64,000 bases of DNA from Chiua virens (GCA_019787685.1 JAHNUO010000016.1:806001-870000); one strand, 5' to 3'. Positions 32,301 through 44,424 are shown, counted from the first letter of the stretch. The notes: a model not told the origin generated them from the letters alone. Made by a program: numbers and translations.

Positions 32301-34200
32301 CCATCGTGCCTGTCTTCAATTCAAGTCTTGGCGTGTCATGAACCACATAAGGTTTTGGTGATCATTCCATATTTCAAATTCATGTTTTGCGCCTTCTAAA
32401 TAATGACGCCATAATTCCAGTGATTGGATGACTGAGAGCATTTCTTTGTTAGCAATAGGATAATTCCATTCTTCTGGGGTCATTGAGTGGCTGTTATAAG
32501 CGACAGGGTGCCAGGCACCGTCTTTCTCGAGAGATAAGACTGCTCCTGTGGCAAAATCCGATGAGTCGCATTCTAGGCGATATTGAGCATTCTGATCCAG
32601 ATATGTGAGGATAGGGGCTGTCATAAATGCATGTTTTAACATATGAAAGGCTTCGTCACAAGCAAAGGTCCATTCAAATTTTGATCCTTTTTGGTTAAAT
32701 CATGTAATGGTCGTGTGATTTTGCCATAATCTTTAATGAATCTGTGATAGAAGTTGACTAGGCCGAGGAAGGAGCGAACATGTTTGACTGAAGAGGGGAC
32801 TGGCCATTTGGCTACTGCTGCGGTCTTTTTGTCATCCATTCTTATTCCATTAGTTCCCACAACCATTCTGAGGAAATCTACTTCTTTGATGCGGAAATAA
32901 CATTTTTCTGGTTTTACGAATAAATCATTTTCTTCAAGGCGTTTGAGAACTTCAAGAACAATTTTGTCATGTGTTTCATAATCATCGGTGTCAGTGAATA
33001 TCATCAGATCGTCAATGTAAATGATGACAACGCTGTTCATATCGGCAAAGATTTTGTTCATCATAGTTTGGAAGGTAGCGGGAGAGTTGCATAATCCAAA
33101 GTACATGATGATGGGTTCGAAGGAACCTCGGTGGCAGACAAAGGCTGCTTTCCATTCATTGCCTTCTTTGATTCTTACATTATTGTATCCCCATTGAAGA
33201 TCCATTTTCGTGAAGAGTTTAGCCAATTTCAGCTTGTCTACGAGTTGGGAGATAAGGGGAAGAGGATAATTATTTTTCTTTGTGTGTTCATTTAGGTATC
33301 AGTAGTCCTGAACCATTCGTTTCTTTCCATCCTTCTTTGGAACAAATAACACCGGGAAAGTTTGTTCAGACTTAGAAGGTCTGATGTATCCTTTCTTTAG
33401 TTGGTCATCAATGAATGCCGATACTTCCTCTTGTTCGGTGACAGAGAGGGGAATGAGGCGACCTTTCTTTGGTACGAACGTGTCTTTGAGATCTATTGCG
33501 TGATCCCATGGTTTCCGGATAGGGATTCGTTCTGATTCGGCTTTTCTAAATACTTTAGCGTATTTCATATATTCTCGTGGGACCATCTCTTCAAGAGTGC
33601 GTTCCTTAGGAGGAGAAGGTGGAGTTTCCATGTTTGCGGTAAAAATACGCGATTCAGCAATAGAGTTTGCATATCTTAGTTCTTCTGCGATGATGGAATC
33701 CAAGAAATTGTCTTCATCTTGTGAGTGACATGATTCCAGGCATCTCCACATTACAACTGATCCTGTATTCCAGTCTATATGGGGATTGTGGTGCTTCAAC
33801 CAAGTATATCTGAGGATAAGATCATTCTTTCCAAGGTTGGTAATTTCAGCATCCACTATTTCCCTGTGACCTTTATAATCGATTAGGATCTGGGCGGCGT
33901 GAGTAATAGAACCTGCTTGATTCTTGGTTCCATCTACATTAAAGACTTGGATTGGGTGTGATAGCGCATGTGTGGGAAGCTTGTGTTTTGTGACGTAATC
34001 TTCGTGAATGAAGACCTCATTAGCTCCACTATCCAAAGTGCTTTTGCTCCGACATAGCTGATCTGGGTTACTGGGGATACCAGAATCGGTAAGGAGATTT
34101 CTGTTTCCATAGATGTAGATCTAATGAAAGACCCATTGGGTATTTGTTTTGTGACAGAATTAAGCACGGAACTATTGTGTCTGCCGCACTCCACAGAGAC
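32301..34200 (-). pseudogene. Chromo1 protease, reverse transcriptase and RNase H
   Basis: The protease shows DSGANEVFIHEDYVTKHKL (about 34,036). RT runs from PSKSEQTFPVLFVPKKDGKK through KMDLQWGYNNVRIKEG to the catalytic YIDDLMIF (about 33,020-32,997) and FLGLVNFYHRFIKDYG (about 32,770-32,720). RNase H has CDSSDFATGAVLS (about 32,570). The order protease-RT-RNase H-integrase is that of Ty3/Gypsy. Breaks include a TGA at about 33,299 between DY and YLNEH and one at about 32,316 between LN and RQARW, both at expected arginines, plus a frame change near 32,640. Chromo2 (11,041-13,095) is a second copy. Confidence 0.85.
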
Positions 34201-34319
34201 ACTGTCAACGCTTTCGTTTTCTGTTGTTTTTAGTTTTGGCAGTTTTTCCTCATGCTTAGGAGTTATGTTAGATGAATAAGCGAAGTCAAATTTTAAAGAG
34301 ACAGAGTTTGCATATTCTT

Positions 34320-35045
34320 TAGGGAGGGTGTGAACTTGAGGTCCCAGATTACTCAGTTCACCTTGCCTTTTTCCTTCTTTTCGATTTCATATTTGTCATA
34401 ATAATATGCCTGAACTTGGTCAGGGTCTATCCCACAAATGGCAGCAAAAGGGTCAGCTTTGGAGTTAGAGGAGGTGGAAGAAGTTGTTTTATTGGTCGTT
34501 GAGTGGATCTTGCGAGATGTGGTGCAGTCCTTCTTGTGACCACTGCCATAGAACTTGCATGATCCACATTGGTTCTTTGGTTTAGGGCAGTCCTTAGGGT
34601 AATGTCCATTTTGCTCGCAATTGTAGCATTTGATTGGTCTGTTGGACCTTCTTTGTCCTACAGCCCTTACTTCTTTAGTGGTGAACCACCCTTCTTTGTC
34701 CTTCTCGTAAGTGACGGCCCCTAAGTCCATTGCATTGGGGTCTTTCTGTTTCCAGTTTCTTTCTCCTCGAACGTAATTGATTGATTCAAAGGAGTTACCT
34801 GCTGTGTGAATTGCGGCAAGGTATTTTGTCACTGCTTGGTTCCTGTCATCGATGTAGTTGGGATGAGAGGAATTTGTATAGATCAGATCATTCAGATCTT
34901 GCCGTTGTCCGTCTTTGAATATTTGGAATATGATGCTTCTAGCCGTATTTGTTTCTAGAAGCCTTATGGCATGTGTGGGATCGATTTGGGCTTGTTGCCA
35001 CAGATTTTCCCAGCAGACTATGAAATCCTCTACCTGGAGGTTTCC
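34320..35045 (-). pseudogene. Chromo1 Gag (C-terminal part)
   Basis: The minus strand encodes the end of Gag with a CCHC zinc knuckle, CYNCEQNGHYPKDC, followed by a second cysteine motif, CGSCKFYGSGHKKDC (about 34,640-34,540), for RNA packaging. A Lys/Ser-rich tail ends at about 34,353. The capsid part is cut at 35,045, where sequence of A2 gag begins on the other strand. The 5' portion and its leader are missing. Confidence 0.8.
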
Positions 35046-36868
35046 ATAGAGCGCGGCATAACCGCATTGACTCCTTCACACTATGTTCACCTGATTCACC
35101 TGTTGTCCTGGGCAGTTTTACTAATTTTCCTTCTGAACTGGAAGCTTCTTTTACTCGATACCATTCACCCGACCCTGATCTATCTCCTCTAACAACTCTT
35201 CCTTCATTACCGTCCTCGCATTCCTCTATCCCTTCTAAACCATCTTCTAAATCCTCTTCATCCATTTCTTTATCTTCTCTACTTAATCTGTCCCCTACAT
35301 CGCCTTCTCGAACCATATTGTCACCTTTGCAACCATCTTGTCCTACCCCACCTCCACAGAACCAGATGGCGCAACAACCCTTCCAAATGCCTTTATGAGG
35401 CACACCCAATGCCCCTAAATTTGATGGAAAAACGCCATCTGAGTTACCGTGTTACCTGGAGGACATAGAATTTCTTGGCGATGCGGCTGGTCTCACCCCG
35501 ACAAACAAGGTAAAAGCTGCATTACACTATGTGGCCCTAGATGAAGCCGAGGTCTGGCAAACCCTGCCGGAAACAACGGCCAACCTGATGGATTGGGATG
35601 CATTCGTGTCAGCAGTTAAAAAACTATACCCCGGATGTGAGGGTACAAACTGATATGGTCACGCAGACCTTGAGTACTTGGCTCAGAAGTGTCACGGTGG
35701 GCAGATGCGTAACCAGGATGAGCTCGGGAAATATACTTGAGCATTTCGTAAGGTCTCTTCCATACTAATTGCTAACCAAAAAATCTCAGACATCGACCAT
35801 AATGGCCTATACCTAAACGGGTTCCCACCTGAGCTACAGTGGGAGATCTGTGACCAGTTATGCATCATACTACCGGATCACCACCCTAATGACCCGTATT
35901 CCATGGATGATTCCACGAAGGCAGCCACTTTCCTCCTAACAGGTTCTACATTCCGCCCAACATTCACCCCCACGCTCAGTCCCCCCCCGTTCACCTCTAC
36001 ATATCAACTGCCACGTCAACCGACTCAAATACCCACACCACCCACATCAATGTATCGACCAACTGCACCTATTCCTTCATACTTGCCAGCTCCTACAGTG
36101 AAGGTAGAGACAAACCAAACCTCATGTACCTCATCCACTTGCAAGTTCTGCAGTGGACCCGGCCATTATATGCATTCTTGCCCCATCTGCATTGAATACC
36201 TCAATACGGTGAAGGTGGCCAGAGGGTCAGATAACAAGCTCTACATGCCAGACAGCTCTAACATCCCTCGAGCACTGGGCGGACAATGTTTCAAGGACAG
36301 TGTCAACTATGCATGGGCCAATAACCAACCGGTTCACCCCCCTGTCGCATCCACGTCATCCAGCAGTACTACCAGGGACTTACCCCCACATATCATGGCA
36401 GGCATTCTATCATCTGCACATCCGGGAACACCAGTGGTCCTAGACATCGAACTGGCCGCCTTTGCACTCACAGAAACGGATGAGGAAAGCGAACCTCTAT
36501 CCATAGTAGCTGACCTGGATTTCCAGCTGTACATTGCACAGGCTTGGGCTATGTTCCAGGCAGATAAGGCAACCAAGGACAAGGGTAAACATGTTCGGTT
36601 TGACAGCATATATATGCCACCTTGGAAACTAAACAATTGGTCGGCCATGGTGTCTGAGGAGATCATCTCACCAGAGTTACAGACCGCCAAAGAAGCTAAC
36701 CCCCAATCATCATCATCATCTATGCCATCATGCTCCCCACTGGCCTCGTCACCCACACCCACATCCGCAATAGCTGGACCATCCAGTTCTTCCTCTTCTA
36801 GTTGTGCCAATGACAAAGTAATCCTCCTTTCCATGCAGCACAAACTAACCCTTCGTTTAACCCTATGA
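35046..36868 (+). pseudogene. A2 Gag with CCHC zinc knuckle
   Basis: A capsid-like part (around FDGKTPSELPCYLEDIEFLG, about 35,418) follows a Ser/Pro-rich leader. A proline-rich region leads to the knuckle CKFCSGPGHYMHSC (36,141-36,182), and a Ser-rich tail ends at a stop at 36,866-36,868. TGA stops occur near 35,395, 35,652 and 35,739. The protein would form the particle and bind the RNA. Relative to A1, it lacks about 240 bp after CFKDSVNYAWAN. Confidence 0.8.
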
Positions 36869-36918
36869 CACAATATAGGTACTTGTTTCTGCTTGAGGAT
36901 GACTCAGCTCCACAATGA

Positions 36919-37635
36919 GTGTTGGACCGAGTCCTGGATACGAGTATACCCATGCCTGTTAAAGATTTATTCGCAGTTGCACCAGAGTTCCAAAAACAAT
37001 TTCAGGACCTTACTATCACTAAACGAGTTACGACTAACCTATCCGCTGATGCTGTGCAGGTAAACGAGCTTGTGGGTCTTGACCCGTTTGTGATCAAACG
37101 CACATACAGTGACTGGATAAACAGAAACGATGACGGACTCATAGTGGCACATCACAGTCTTCCCCTTCGGTCAATCGAGGCCAAGATAGGAGAATCTGGA
37201 TGACCCATCCGATGCGTCTTGGACTCTGGGTCTGAGATTGTCGCAATGCCCAAATGTATCTGGGAGACACTCGGTATCCCAATTCAGTTGGATCACACGA
37301 TGAATATGTCATCTGCCAACACAAGCGTTGACAAAACAGTGGGGGTACTGGAGAACCTATCCATAGACTTTGGTACAGGTGAAGTGATGCTTCAGGTCCA
37401 GATTCTGGCCAGGGCAAACTTTGACCTATTGCTCGGACGACCATTTCATTGCCTCATGAGTGCGACTACTGATGATCACCTGGATGGAGCACAGATGATT
37501 ATGCTGTGCGACCCTAACACGGGGAAGCAATTCTCTTTGTCTACTTGGGTGTGGATGGAAGGATGCCCCTGTTGCCGAGAAAAGAAACAGTGTAACAGCC
37601 ATCAGACTGTCATTGAAATGGACTTGGGTTTTTAG
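36919..37635 (+). pseudogene. A2 aspartic protease region
   Basis: A linker (PVKDLFAVAPEFQKQF) leads to the retropepsin-like domain with VLDSGSEIVAMPK; the active-site Asp-Ser-Gly lies at about 37,222-37,230. FDLLLGRPFHCL further on is the expected hydrophobic-Gly motif. A CxxC-like pair (GCPCCREKKQC) precedes the stop at 37,633-37,635. A TGA at 37,201-37,203 stands just before PIRCVLDSG, where relatives have arginine. Confidence 0.8.
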
Positions 37636-37685
37636 CTATTGATGATCTGTATACCAATTGGGGAGATTTCAATCTTCTATCCGTG

Positions 37686-39040
37686 TTGCATCTGGTTTTG
37701 TTTTTTTTTAAACCGTCATTCGTTTCATCTCTCTATTTCCCGACTTCTTACACACGGCTTCCGCCTCTTTCGATCGGACCAGTCCCACCTTCGACCAATT
37801 ACTCATTTGTATCATCCACATGTACAGACCCTAATCCGGACGTTCTTTCTGCTATCACTTCCGTTTATTCATATGATACCACTTCACACGTGCTGGTTTA
37901 TAAACCAGTAGCACATAAAGTTCAGTCGGTAGTTGTTCCTACTGGTGAGGAGTTTCGTATCACGTGATCTCTGCTGGACGATCCTATCACCAGACTGAAA
38001 CCTTTACCTACTCGTCCACCTGACTTTATCCCTGGACAATGTTTCACACAGGAACACACTGATGCTTTAGATCTTGACCTGGCTAACTGGCTATGGCCAG
38101 AAGAAGTCAAATTAATCCGATGGATTGTCCGTGAACATGAAACGGCCTTTGCTTGGATACCGACCAAGCGGGGCCATCTCCTCAAACAATATTTCCCCCC
38201 TGTCAAAATTCCTACCATACCTCATATGCCTTGGATACTGCAAAACATCCCAGTCCCCCCTGCAATGTGGGCTAACACAATTCAGATTATCAAGGACTGG
38301 ATTGCATCCGGTGTGTATGAACCCTCTACATCTGCCTATCGATCGCGGTGGTTTTGTGTCCTAAAACAGGATGGTAAATCACTACGACTCGTCCATGACT
38401 TGCAGCTGTTGAACACAGTCACAATCTGCGACTCTTCTACCCCACCCCTCGTCAAACACTTTGCAGAATCTTTTGCCGGATATGCAGTATATGGGATGAT
38501 GGACTTGTTTGCCAGATACGACCAACGTCCATTACACCCGGATTCACGTGACCTCACCACTTTCAACAGTCCAATGGGTCCACACCGGCTCACTACAGTA
38601 CCCATGGGGTACACAAATGTGGTACAAATCTATCAGGCCAACATGTCATTTATTTTGCAGGACGAGATACCTTGTTATACCTATCCATTCATAGATGATC
38701 TGCTGGACAAAACAGTCTCGACCCACTACCAAAATCTGGATGGCTCTTATGAAACCATCGCAGAAAACCCAGGTATTCGACACTTCATCTGGGAGCACCT
38801 CCTCATAGTCCATCGCATCCTACAATGACTACAGAACATCAGAGTAACGGTATCCACTAAGAAATTTGTACTCACAGCACCAGACGCGACCATAGTCGGA
38901 CACAAGTGTACAGCTGATGGCCGTATCCCTCACGAAAAGAAGGTACAAAAAATCCGCGACAGGCCCGAGTGTCAGAACCTTACACAAATATGTGGATTCT
39001 TAGGTGTGTGCGGTGTTCTTTGAATTTTCATCAAAAATTT
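37686..39040 (+). pseudogene. A2 reverse transcriptase
   Basis: The fingers and palm are recognisable: IKDWIASGVYEPSTSAYRS, LRLVHDLQLLNTVT, MMDLFARYDQRPLHP, GYTNVVQIYQ, and the catalytic YPFIDDLLDK at about 38,680-38,710. The thumb/connection follows (TKKFVLTAPDATIVGHKC, QICGFLGVCGVL). TGA stops at 37,965, 38,826 and 39,021 all fall where relatives carry arginine. The enzyme would copy the element RNA into DNA. Confidence 0.85.
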
Positions 39041-39044
39041 TGCT

Positions 39045-39640
39045 ATGATTGCTCAACTGTTGGTCAACTTGACCCAACAGAGTGTCTCATTCGAATGGGG
39101 AGAACCCCAACAAATTGCTATGCTGCGTCTCAAGGATGCAATCTGTCACTCCCCTGCTCTTCATCGCCTGGATTACGAATCCGGGAATGAGGTTATCCTT
39201 GCAGTGGATATGTCATACATCGTGGTTGGCTATATCTTATCACAGGAAGGAGATGATGGCAAGAGGTACCTGAACCACTTCAGTTCAATTAGTCTCACAG
39301 AGGTCGAGAGCTGCTACTCTCAGGCCAAACTGGAGCTGTACAGATTGTTCCGTGCTTTGTGAGCAGTCCGGATATTTGTGTTCGGTGTTGCCAATTTCAC
39401 AGTGGAAGTCAACACGAAATACGTTAAGGGTATGATCAATAACCCAGACCTCCAGCTCAACGCGACCATTAATAGGTGGATCACGGGCATTTTGTTATTC
39501 AATTTTCACCTTGTTCATGTCCCTGCTACTCAACATACTGGCACAGACGGACTCTCTCATCGTCCACCATCTGAGAATGACCCTCCCAAAGAGCATGATT
39601 TCGAGGATTGGTTGGACCAAGCATATTCCTTCTCTATGGC
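39045..39640 (+). pseudogene. A2 RNase H domain
   Basis: SGNEVILAVDMSYIVVGYIL carries the first acidic residue, and LTEVESCYSQAKLELYRLF the conserved Glu. After a TGA at 39,360, the domain continues with FTVEVNTKYVKGMINNPDLQ and ends in HTGTDGLSHRPP. It would degrade RNA in the hybrid. The order after RT is normal for Ty3/Gypsy. Confidence 0.85.
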
Positions 39641-39799
39641 ATTGTTAAATGACTGGTTGTCACCACCGGGTCGGTTTGCTCACATTAACAGACATTCCAT
39701 CACACATTCCTTCCAATCTGTATCCATATTCGTTTCTCCTATGGCAGAACCGGCAGAACCAGAACCGGTTATCCCCTGTTCCCCCAAAGCTCTGGCAAA

Positions 39800-41171
39800 A
39801 GAGGCACCCATTGATCAGATTCACCTATTCCTCGATGACCATGTCTGTCCTCCAGATTTGACAGATCGCAACTTCACCTCCTTCATTAATTCTGCGACCC
39901 GGTTCTTCCTTCTAAATGGATCTCTCTATTGTCGAGAACCGCACGGCCAACACCAGTTAGTCGTGCCAAGAGAATGCCGTTATGGACTCATTAAGGAGGC
40001 GCATGACAACCTTGGACACAAAGGCATCTTCTCAGTTCAGACACGATTACTGCTACATTTCTGGTGGCCCCTGCTCATCAATGATGTCAAATGGTATACC
40101 CGTACCTGCCACGAGTGTCAAATTCGACAGACGCAGAAGTTTCATATCCCTCCTACCGTACCAGTTATGGGCGGGCTATTTCACAAAGTCCACATCGACA
40201 TGATGGTAATGCCTCAATCAGGTGGATACCGGTATATTGTTCAGGCCAAATGCGCTCTTACTGCATATCCTGAATGGCACATGTTGCAATCCAAGAATGC
40301 GTCCTCCATCACATCTTTTATTTTCGAAGATATCCTATGCCGTTGGGGAGCCATCTCTGAGCTCATTACAGACAATGGTCCAGCATTTGTACAGGCACTC
40401 AACAACTTGGCTACCTGATACAGTATCCACCATATCCAGATTTCCCCTTACAACTCTCAGGCAAATGGCATCGTCGAACAGCGTCATCTCGATGTCCAGG
40501 AGGCCATCGTCAAAAGTACCCTGGGAGGGGAAGTTCGCTGGCCAACAATCACTCACTCCGTTTTCTGGGCCAAATGCATCACTATACTCAAAGCAACCGG
40601 TCTTTCACCATACTTTATGGTACATGGTGTTGAGCCACTTTTTCCGTTCAATTTATCAGAGGCAACATTTCTCGTTCCCGTTCCTAATGCTGACCCGGTT
40701 TCTAGCGAAAGCTTGATAGCTTGGAGAGCTCATCAGCTCCAAAAGCATCAAACAGATATTGATTCTATCGGAGAACGTGTCTTGGCATCACGGTTTGTGT
40801 CCCTTAAAGATTTTGAGGCGTGATTCAAGAACCGGATATGGATGAAAGAGTTTAGTCCGGGTGACCTCGTCTTGGTTCAAAATATGCGGATTGAGAAGGA
40901 GCTGAACCAGAAAACGAAGCCACACTACCTCGGTCCAATGGTGGTCCTTTGCAGGACTACTGGAGGATTGTATCTGCTAGCCGAGTTGGACGGCGCCATT
41001 TCGAAACTGAGGTATGTGGTGTTCTGCTTGCTACCTTACTTTCCATTGATGAAAATCACTATTCTGGTTACTGAACTGACCGGAATAGGCAATGAGGAAT
41101 ATGACCACTCTGATGCTGAGGAAGATGTCGAGTATGAAGATGAAGATGAGGGCGATGTCTCACAACACTAG
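39800..41171 (+). pseudogene. A2 integrase
   Basis: The zinc-binding region reads KEAHDNLGHKGIFSVQTRLL then CHECQIRQ (about 39,990-40,130). The core has Asp in VHIDMMVMPQSGGYRYIV (about 40,195), Asp in LITDNGPAFVQ (about 40,365-40,400) and Glu in SQANGIVEQRHLDV (about 40,455-40,490). A C-terminal part ends in an acidic tail, stop at 41,169-41,171. I see no chromodomain, unlike chromo1. TGA stops at 40,416 and 40,821 replace expected arginines. Confidence 0.85.
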
Positions 41172-41788
41172 CCTTCCGTTGTTACCACCTCCCTTATACC
41201 TCCCGATACATATTTATTCTATCCTGGGTTTAGTCCAGTGCTCTCTATTTCACCCCGGGTTTCGTCTGGTGTACTTGATTTCGAAGAAAAATGATATCCA
41301 AGCAAATAAAAAAGTCTTACAATACCTCATAGAACTGCACTCACTCACATCCTCCACTTTCTCGCTCATTCAGACCAAAAAGATCTAAAAAACTGTAAAC
41401 AAAGAAAAACCAGAAAAACAGAAAAACAGACATCTATCCATTTCCCCTCTTGCCCCAACAAACTAATACCTAGATTTTCGTCTTCGAACGCGTGATGGGG
41501 CACACGCACATTTTGACCCAGTGATAGTTTTACCAATCCACTTTCAACCGATATAGACAATAAAGGCTACAAAAGTAGGCAAAGATGCGATAGATGACCA
41601 AAGAAAACAAGACAAGCGGAACCCCGTGCTCAGGTGTCATTCATTCAGATCTCTTTTCATTCGAATCATTTCGTTACCCTTCTAATCCTTGTTTTCGTAC
41701 TTAGGGATCTCACTTGGACATGGACACGGACACGGACACGGATATCAACTATATGCTATCATGCAAGTAGGAACGGGCTGGAAACGAC
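41172..41788. other. Spacer between A2 pol and its antisense gene
   Basis: No gene is supported. It contains an A-rich repeat of the type AGAAAAACAGAAAAACAG (about 41,411-41,430) and a short ACGGAC repeat (about 41,719-41,740). Both convergent genes end at its borders, so it probably holds their 3' ends. Confidence 0.4.
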
Positions 41789-43057
41789 TCAAGACATTCC
41801 AAATGCCAGCTTTACCCTATCCAGTTCTCCCTGCTGCGAAGCGACGTACGATTCCATGGCTGAAGCATGGGCCTGGAGGTCCTTGAAGAAGGACCTGGTC
41901 GACAGGAACTTTGCCTCCAGAGAGAGAATAGCACGTCAGATATCGTCTGCCCCATCATAAGGCTCAGATGGCGAGCCAGTCTTAGACTTCTTCTTGGGCG
42001 ACTCTACTTCTTCCCCCCCATCTTGAAAAGGGAGTGGAGACATGGGCTTGGACTTGTAGAAGAGTGGCTCGGGCGCATCCGGTGTCGGAGGAGATGCGGG
42101 AGAAGGATTGACCACGGCCTTGCGAGCCAGGATGGTAACCTTGATAATGGGTAACGCTATGAAAAAGATCAGCCGAGTTGATGCAATCCAAGGAGAGAGG
42201 TCCTACCTGCAGCCTTGGCCTTCGGGTCCACTAGTTTCCACTTCTCAACTGACAGCCCACTCTTAGCACCCCGACCACTTGACTTGTTGCACTGGGCCTT
42301 GGCTTTGAAGCAAGGATCACAAGTGTGACCCAGAATCCCCACGCACAACTTACTAGTCTGAGCACACATCTTGCACACCGGGTCATGAACCATACAATCT
42401 GGAATTTTAAGCGGACCCACAACTACCACCTCCTCCTCCTCGTCACACGGGCTCTCGTCCATAGCAGCCTTATGAGCAGACCGCTGAAAAGAACCGTTAA
42501 CAGAGCAAAATATTTGAGGTAATAGCAGTCTCACCTTGCACTTCCTGCCAGCCTCGACCTTGACGGTCTTGCCTGTCCCCATGACCAAATCACCCAGAAG
42601 TGAAACGGATCCAAACGACCTGGACCCTGTTGCCTTGCTTGAGGCGGCTTGTTGTCTTTGAGCGTCTGCATGTTGAGCTACTTCCCCCTGCCATCTACGA
42701 AAAAATGTGGTTGCTTCACACATTGTCTTCACCATCTCGTCACTGAGGCGGCAGGAAACGCCGTGCAATTTAGCCTGGCTAAGGGTGGTATTCAGATGCT
42801 CCTACAAATTCGGTTAATACCTGATCAACCCTAAGAAATTCGCGAAGTACCAAAGCCCATTGCCACTCCTGGTACCATCCCTCCTGTTCTTCTTGCAGCT
42901 CCTCCTTATCATCTGGCACCGCCAGCACCACAGCCGCAATCCAATCCTTTCCTTGTGCGAGGTCCTTCTCGACCTTGACAGTCGCCTCATCAACGGGAGA
43001 GTCTGCGAATGCAAGGATGGAGTCGAGGGACATAAGAGACATGGTGATGAGTAGCAA
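41789..43057 (-). CDS. Antisense passenger gene of element A2: cysteine-cluster, coiled-coil protein
   Basis: The gene lies between pol and the 3' LTR of A2 on the opposite strand, starting 147 bp from the LTR. The N-terminal exon (MSLMSLDSILAFADSPVDE, ATG at 43,057 or 43,042) is acidic. After introns comes a helical part (FFRRWQGEVAQHADAQRQQ) and the six-cysteine cluster, CKMCAQTSKLC then CDPCFKAKAQC (about 42,385-42,290), followed by basic residues. The last exon has PSPASPPTPDAPEP, a basic KKKSK patch and a predicted coiled coil ending at a stop at 41,789. One frameshift near 42,020 and a TGA near 41,940 suggest decay. The same order of parts occurs in the gene of element B. Function unknown. 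Confidence 0.7.
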
Positions 43058-43203
43058 ATCGGGAGGAGAGTAAACTTGTCAAAAGAACGGACGGCCAACA
43101 TGAGGCTTTAATGTGTGGCCGATCCCAGTCACTGGTTCAAGGTCAGTGTTTGTGGGTGTCATGTGACTGACTGAGGACAGTCAGTATTCAAGTCCTTGTC
43201 GGG

Positions 43204-44086
43204 TGTAGGAGTCAATGACCCCTTGAGGTGATAAACCCATATTCCCACTTTGTTTACAGGATGCCCAGACTGCCCATATTGATTGTCCTATCCATCCATC
43301 ATGGTCCCGTGTCCATCCGAGTGAATCCAACCCATATTTGTATGTTTTGTTTTTCGTTCCTACACGTTTCTGTGCGAGGTGACCGAATTGGGTTGCTCGA
43401 TCAGGATCACACAATGCACACTAATCAACTCTCTTTTGTCCAATTTCCATTTTATTTCATACCTTCTTAGATTCTTTTCAGACAGTTCCATGTTATCGAC
43501 ACATATCCGATTGGTTATAAGGTACAGATAGTCGGGTCATACAACATTTTAAAGGTAGTCCATTGATTCATGGATCAAACCTTATCCCACCTTGACAGAA
43601 CATTGTTTTCCTTTTCACAGGTCAATCTCCATGAGAGACAGCTCTGTATACATACACTTTCCTTATTTATTTGATACTTCATCCACTGTAAAAGTCCCGG
43701 GAATACCTGAGACTATAAAATTTGTGTTCGTAAATAGAAAATTTCATCTTTGGATCCCCATTTCTCTCACGTTCTAAGTCGCCTCGTCTGTTTAACTATC
43801 TTTTCTATCTGCCCTTACTTGTACTCGATCACTGTTGTGCTCGAGTCTCTGCCTTGTCGCCGAACTATCCGACTGGCCGCATTTCAGCCGGTTTTGTCGA
43901 TCCTCGTATGGTTTCACCTGGGAACGCGTCCGGATTGCTTTCAAAGCTCTTGTTAATGCCTTGACACTTCGTCTCCAACCTCAGAACCCCTTGGGATGAG
44001 TCATACTTGCACCCATCCCTTTTCTTTATATCTGACCATTCCACTAATCCTGGTCCTGTCACACTAGCCCATTTTATAGTTCTTCA
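43204..44086 (+). repeat. 3' LTR of A2
   Basis: The 883-bp LTR begins TGTAGGAGTCAATGACCCC and ends TAGTTCTTCA. It aligns with the A1 LTR once the nested B LTR is removed. The bases before it (TCAAGTCCTTGTCGGG) match those before the B LTR, so the 3' ends of both families are related. Confidence 0.85.
43692..43720 (+). promoter_or_regulatory. A-family LTR core promoter: imperfect dyad and TATA box
   Basis: GTCCCGGGAATACCTGAGAC forms an imperfect inverted repeat directly followed by TATAAAA. The layout equals that of the B LTR promoter. Confidence 0.55.
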
Positions 44087-44087
44087 A

Positions 44088-44306
44088 TGTAGATAAGACA
44101 GAGAGACATAATTTGATGATAAGGTGTGAATGACATGAGTCATGATGAATTGGAAATGAAAGATAAGAGATTGAGTCATGGATAAGGCTGTGGTGATGTG
44201 GGAGCCAATAGGATATGGTCCTGTGGACAGCCTTGACATGAGGTATGATTATTAGAAAAGATTGAAAGTATAATCCATATGAGGGTGAAACATTGAGAAT
44301 GTAACA
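44088..44306 (-). repeat. Second chromovirus LTR, probably the 5' LTR of chromo1
   Basis: The 219-bp copy matches 30,301-30,569 with the same ends (TGTAG at 44,088, TAACA at 44,306 on plus). It lacks the 50 bp between the ATGAGTCAT repeats. It begins one base after the A2 LTR. Because A2 gag meets chromo1 gag at 35,045/35,046, this LTR may be the severed 5' LTR of chromo1. No matching target duplication is seen around the pair. Confidence 0.7.
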
Positions 44307-44424
44307 GTCACAGTCCAACCAGCTCTTTCAGCACTCTCAAAAGCCACGCTGTGATTCTAACTTCTCGCGTGATGGTACATGGGTTGGCTTATTACATGCA
44401 GGATATATTATCTACTGATATTGC

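Larger units (their letters stand above)
35046..44086 (+). mobile_element. Ty3/Gypsy LTR element A, copy A2 (5' end missing)
   Basis: The element contains gag (from 35,046), protease, RT, RNase H and integrase to 41,171, then about 0.6 kb of spacer, an antisense gene (43,057-41,789), and a complete 3' LTR (43,204-44,086). The 5' LTR and leader are absent; the gag sequence starts flush against chromo1 gag. It is the main reference for A1. In pol, at least eight in-frame stops are all TGA, so this copy is dead, but most domains are otherwise well preserved. Confidence 0.85.
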
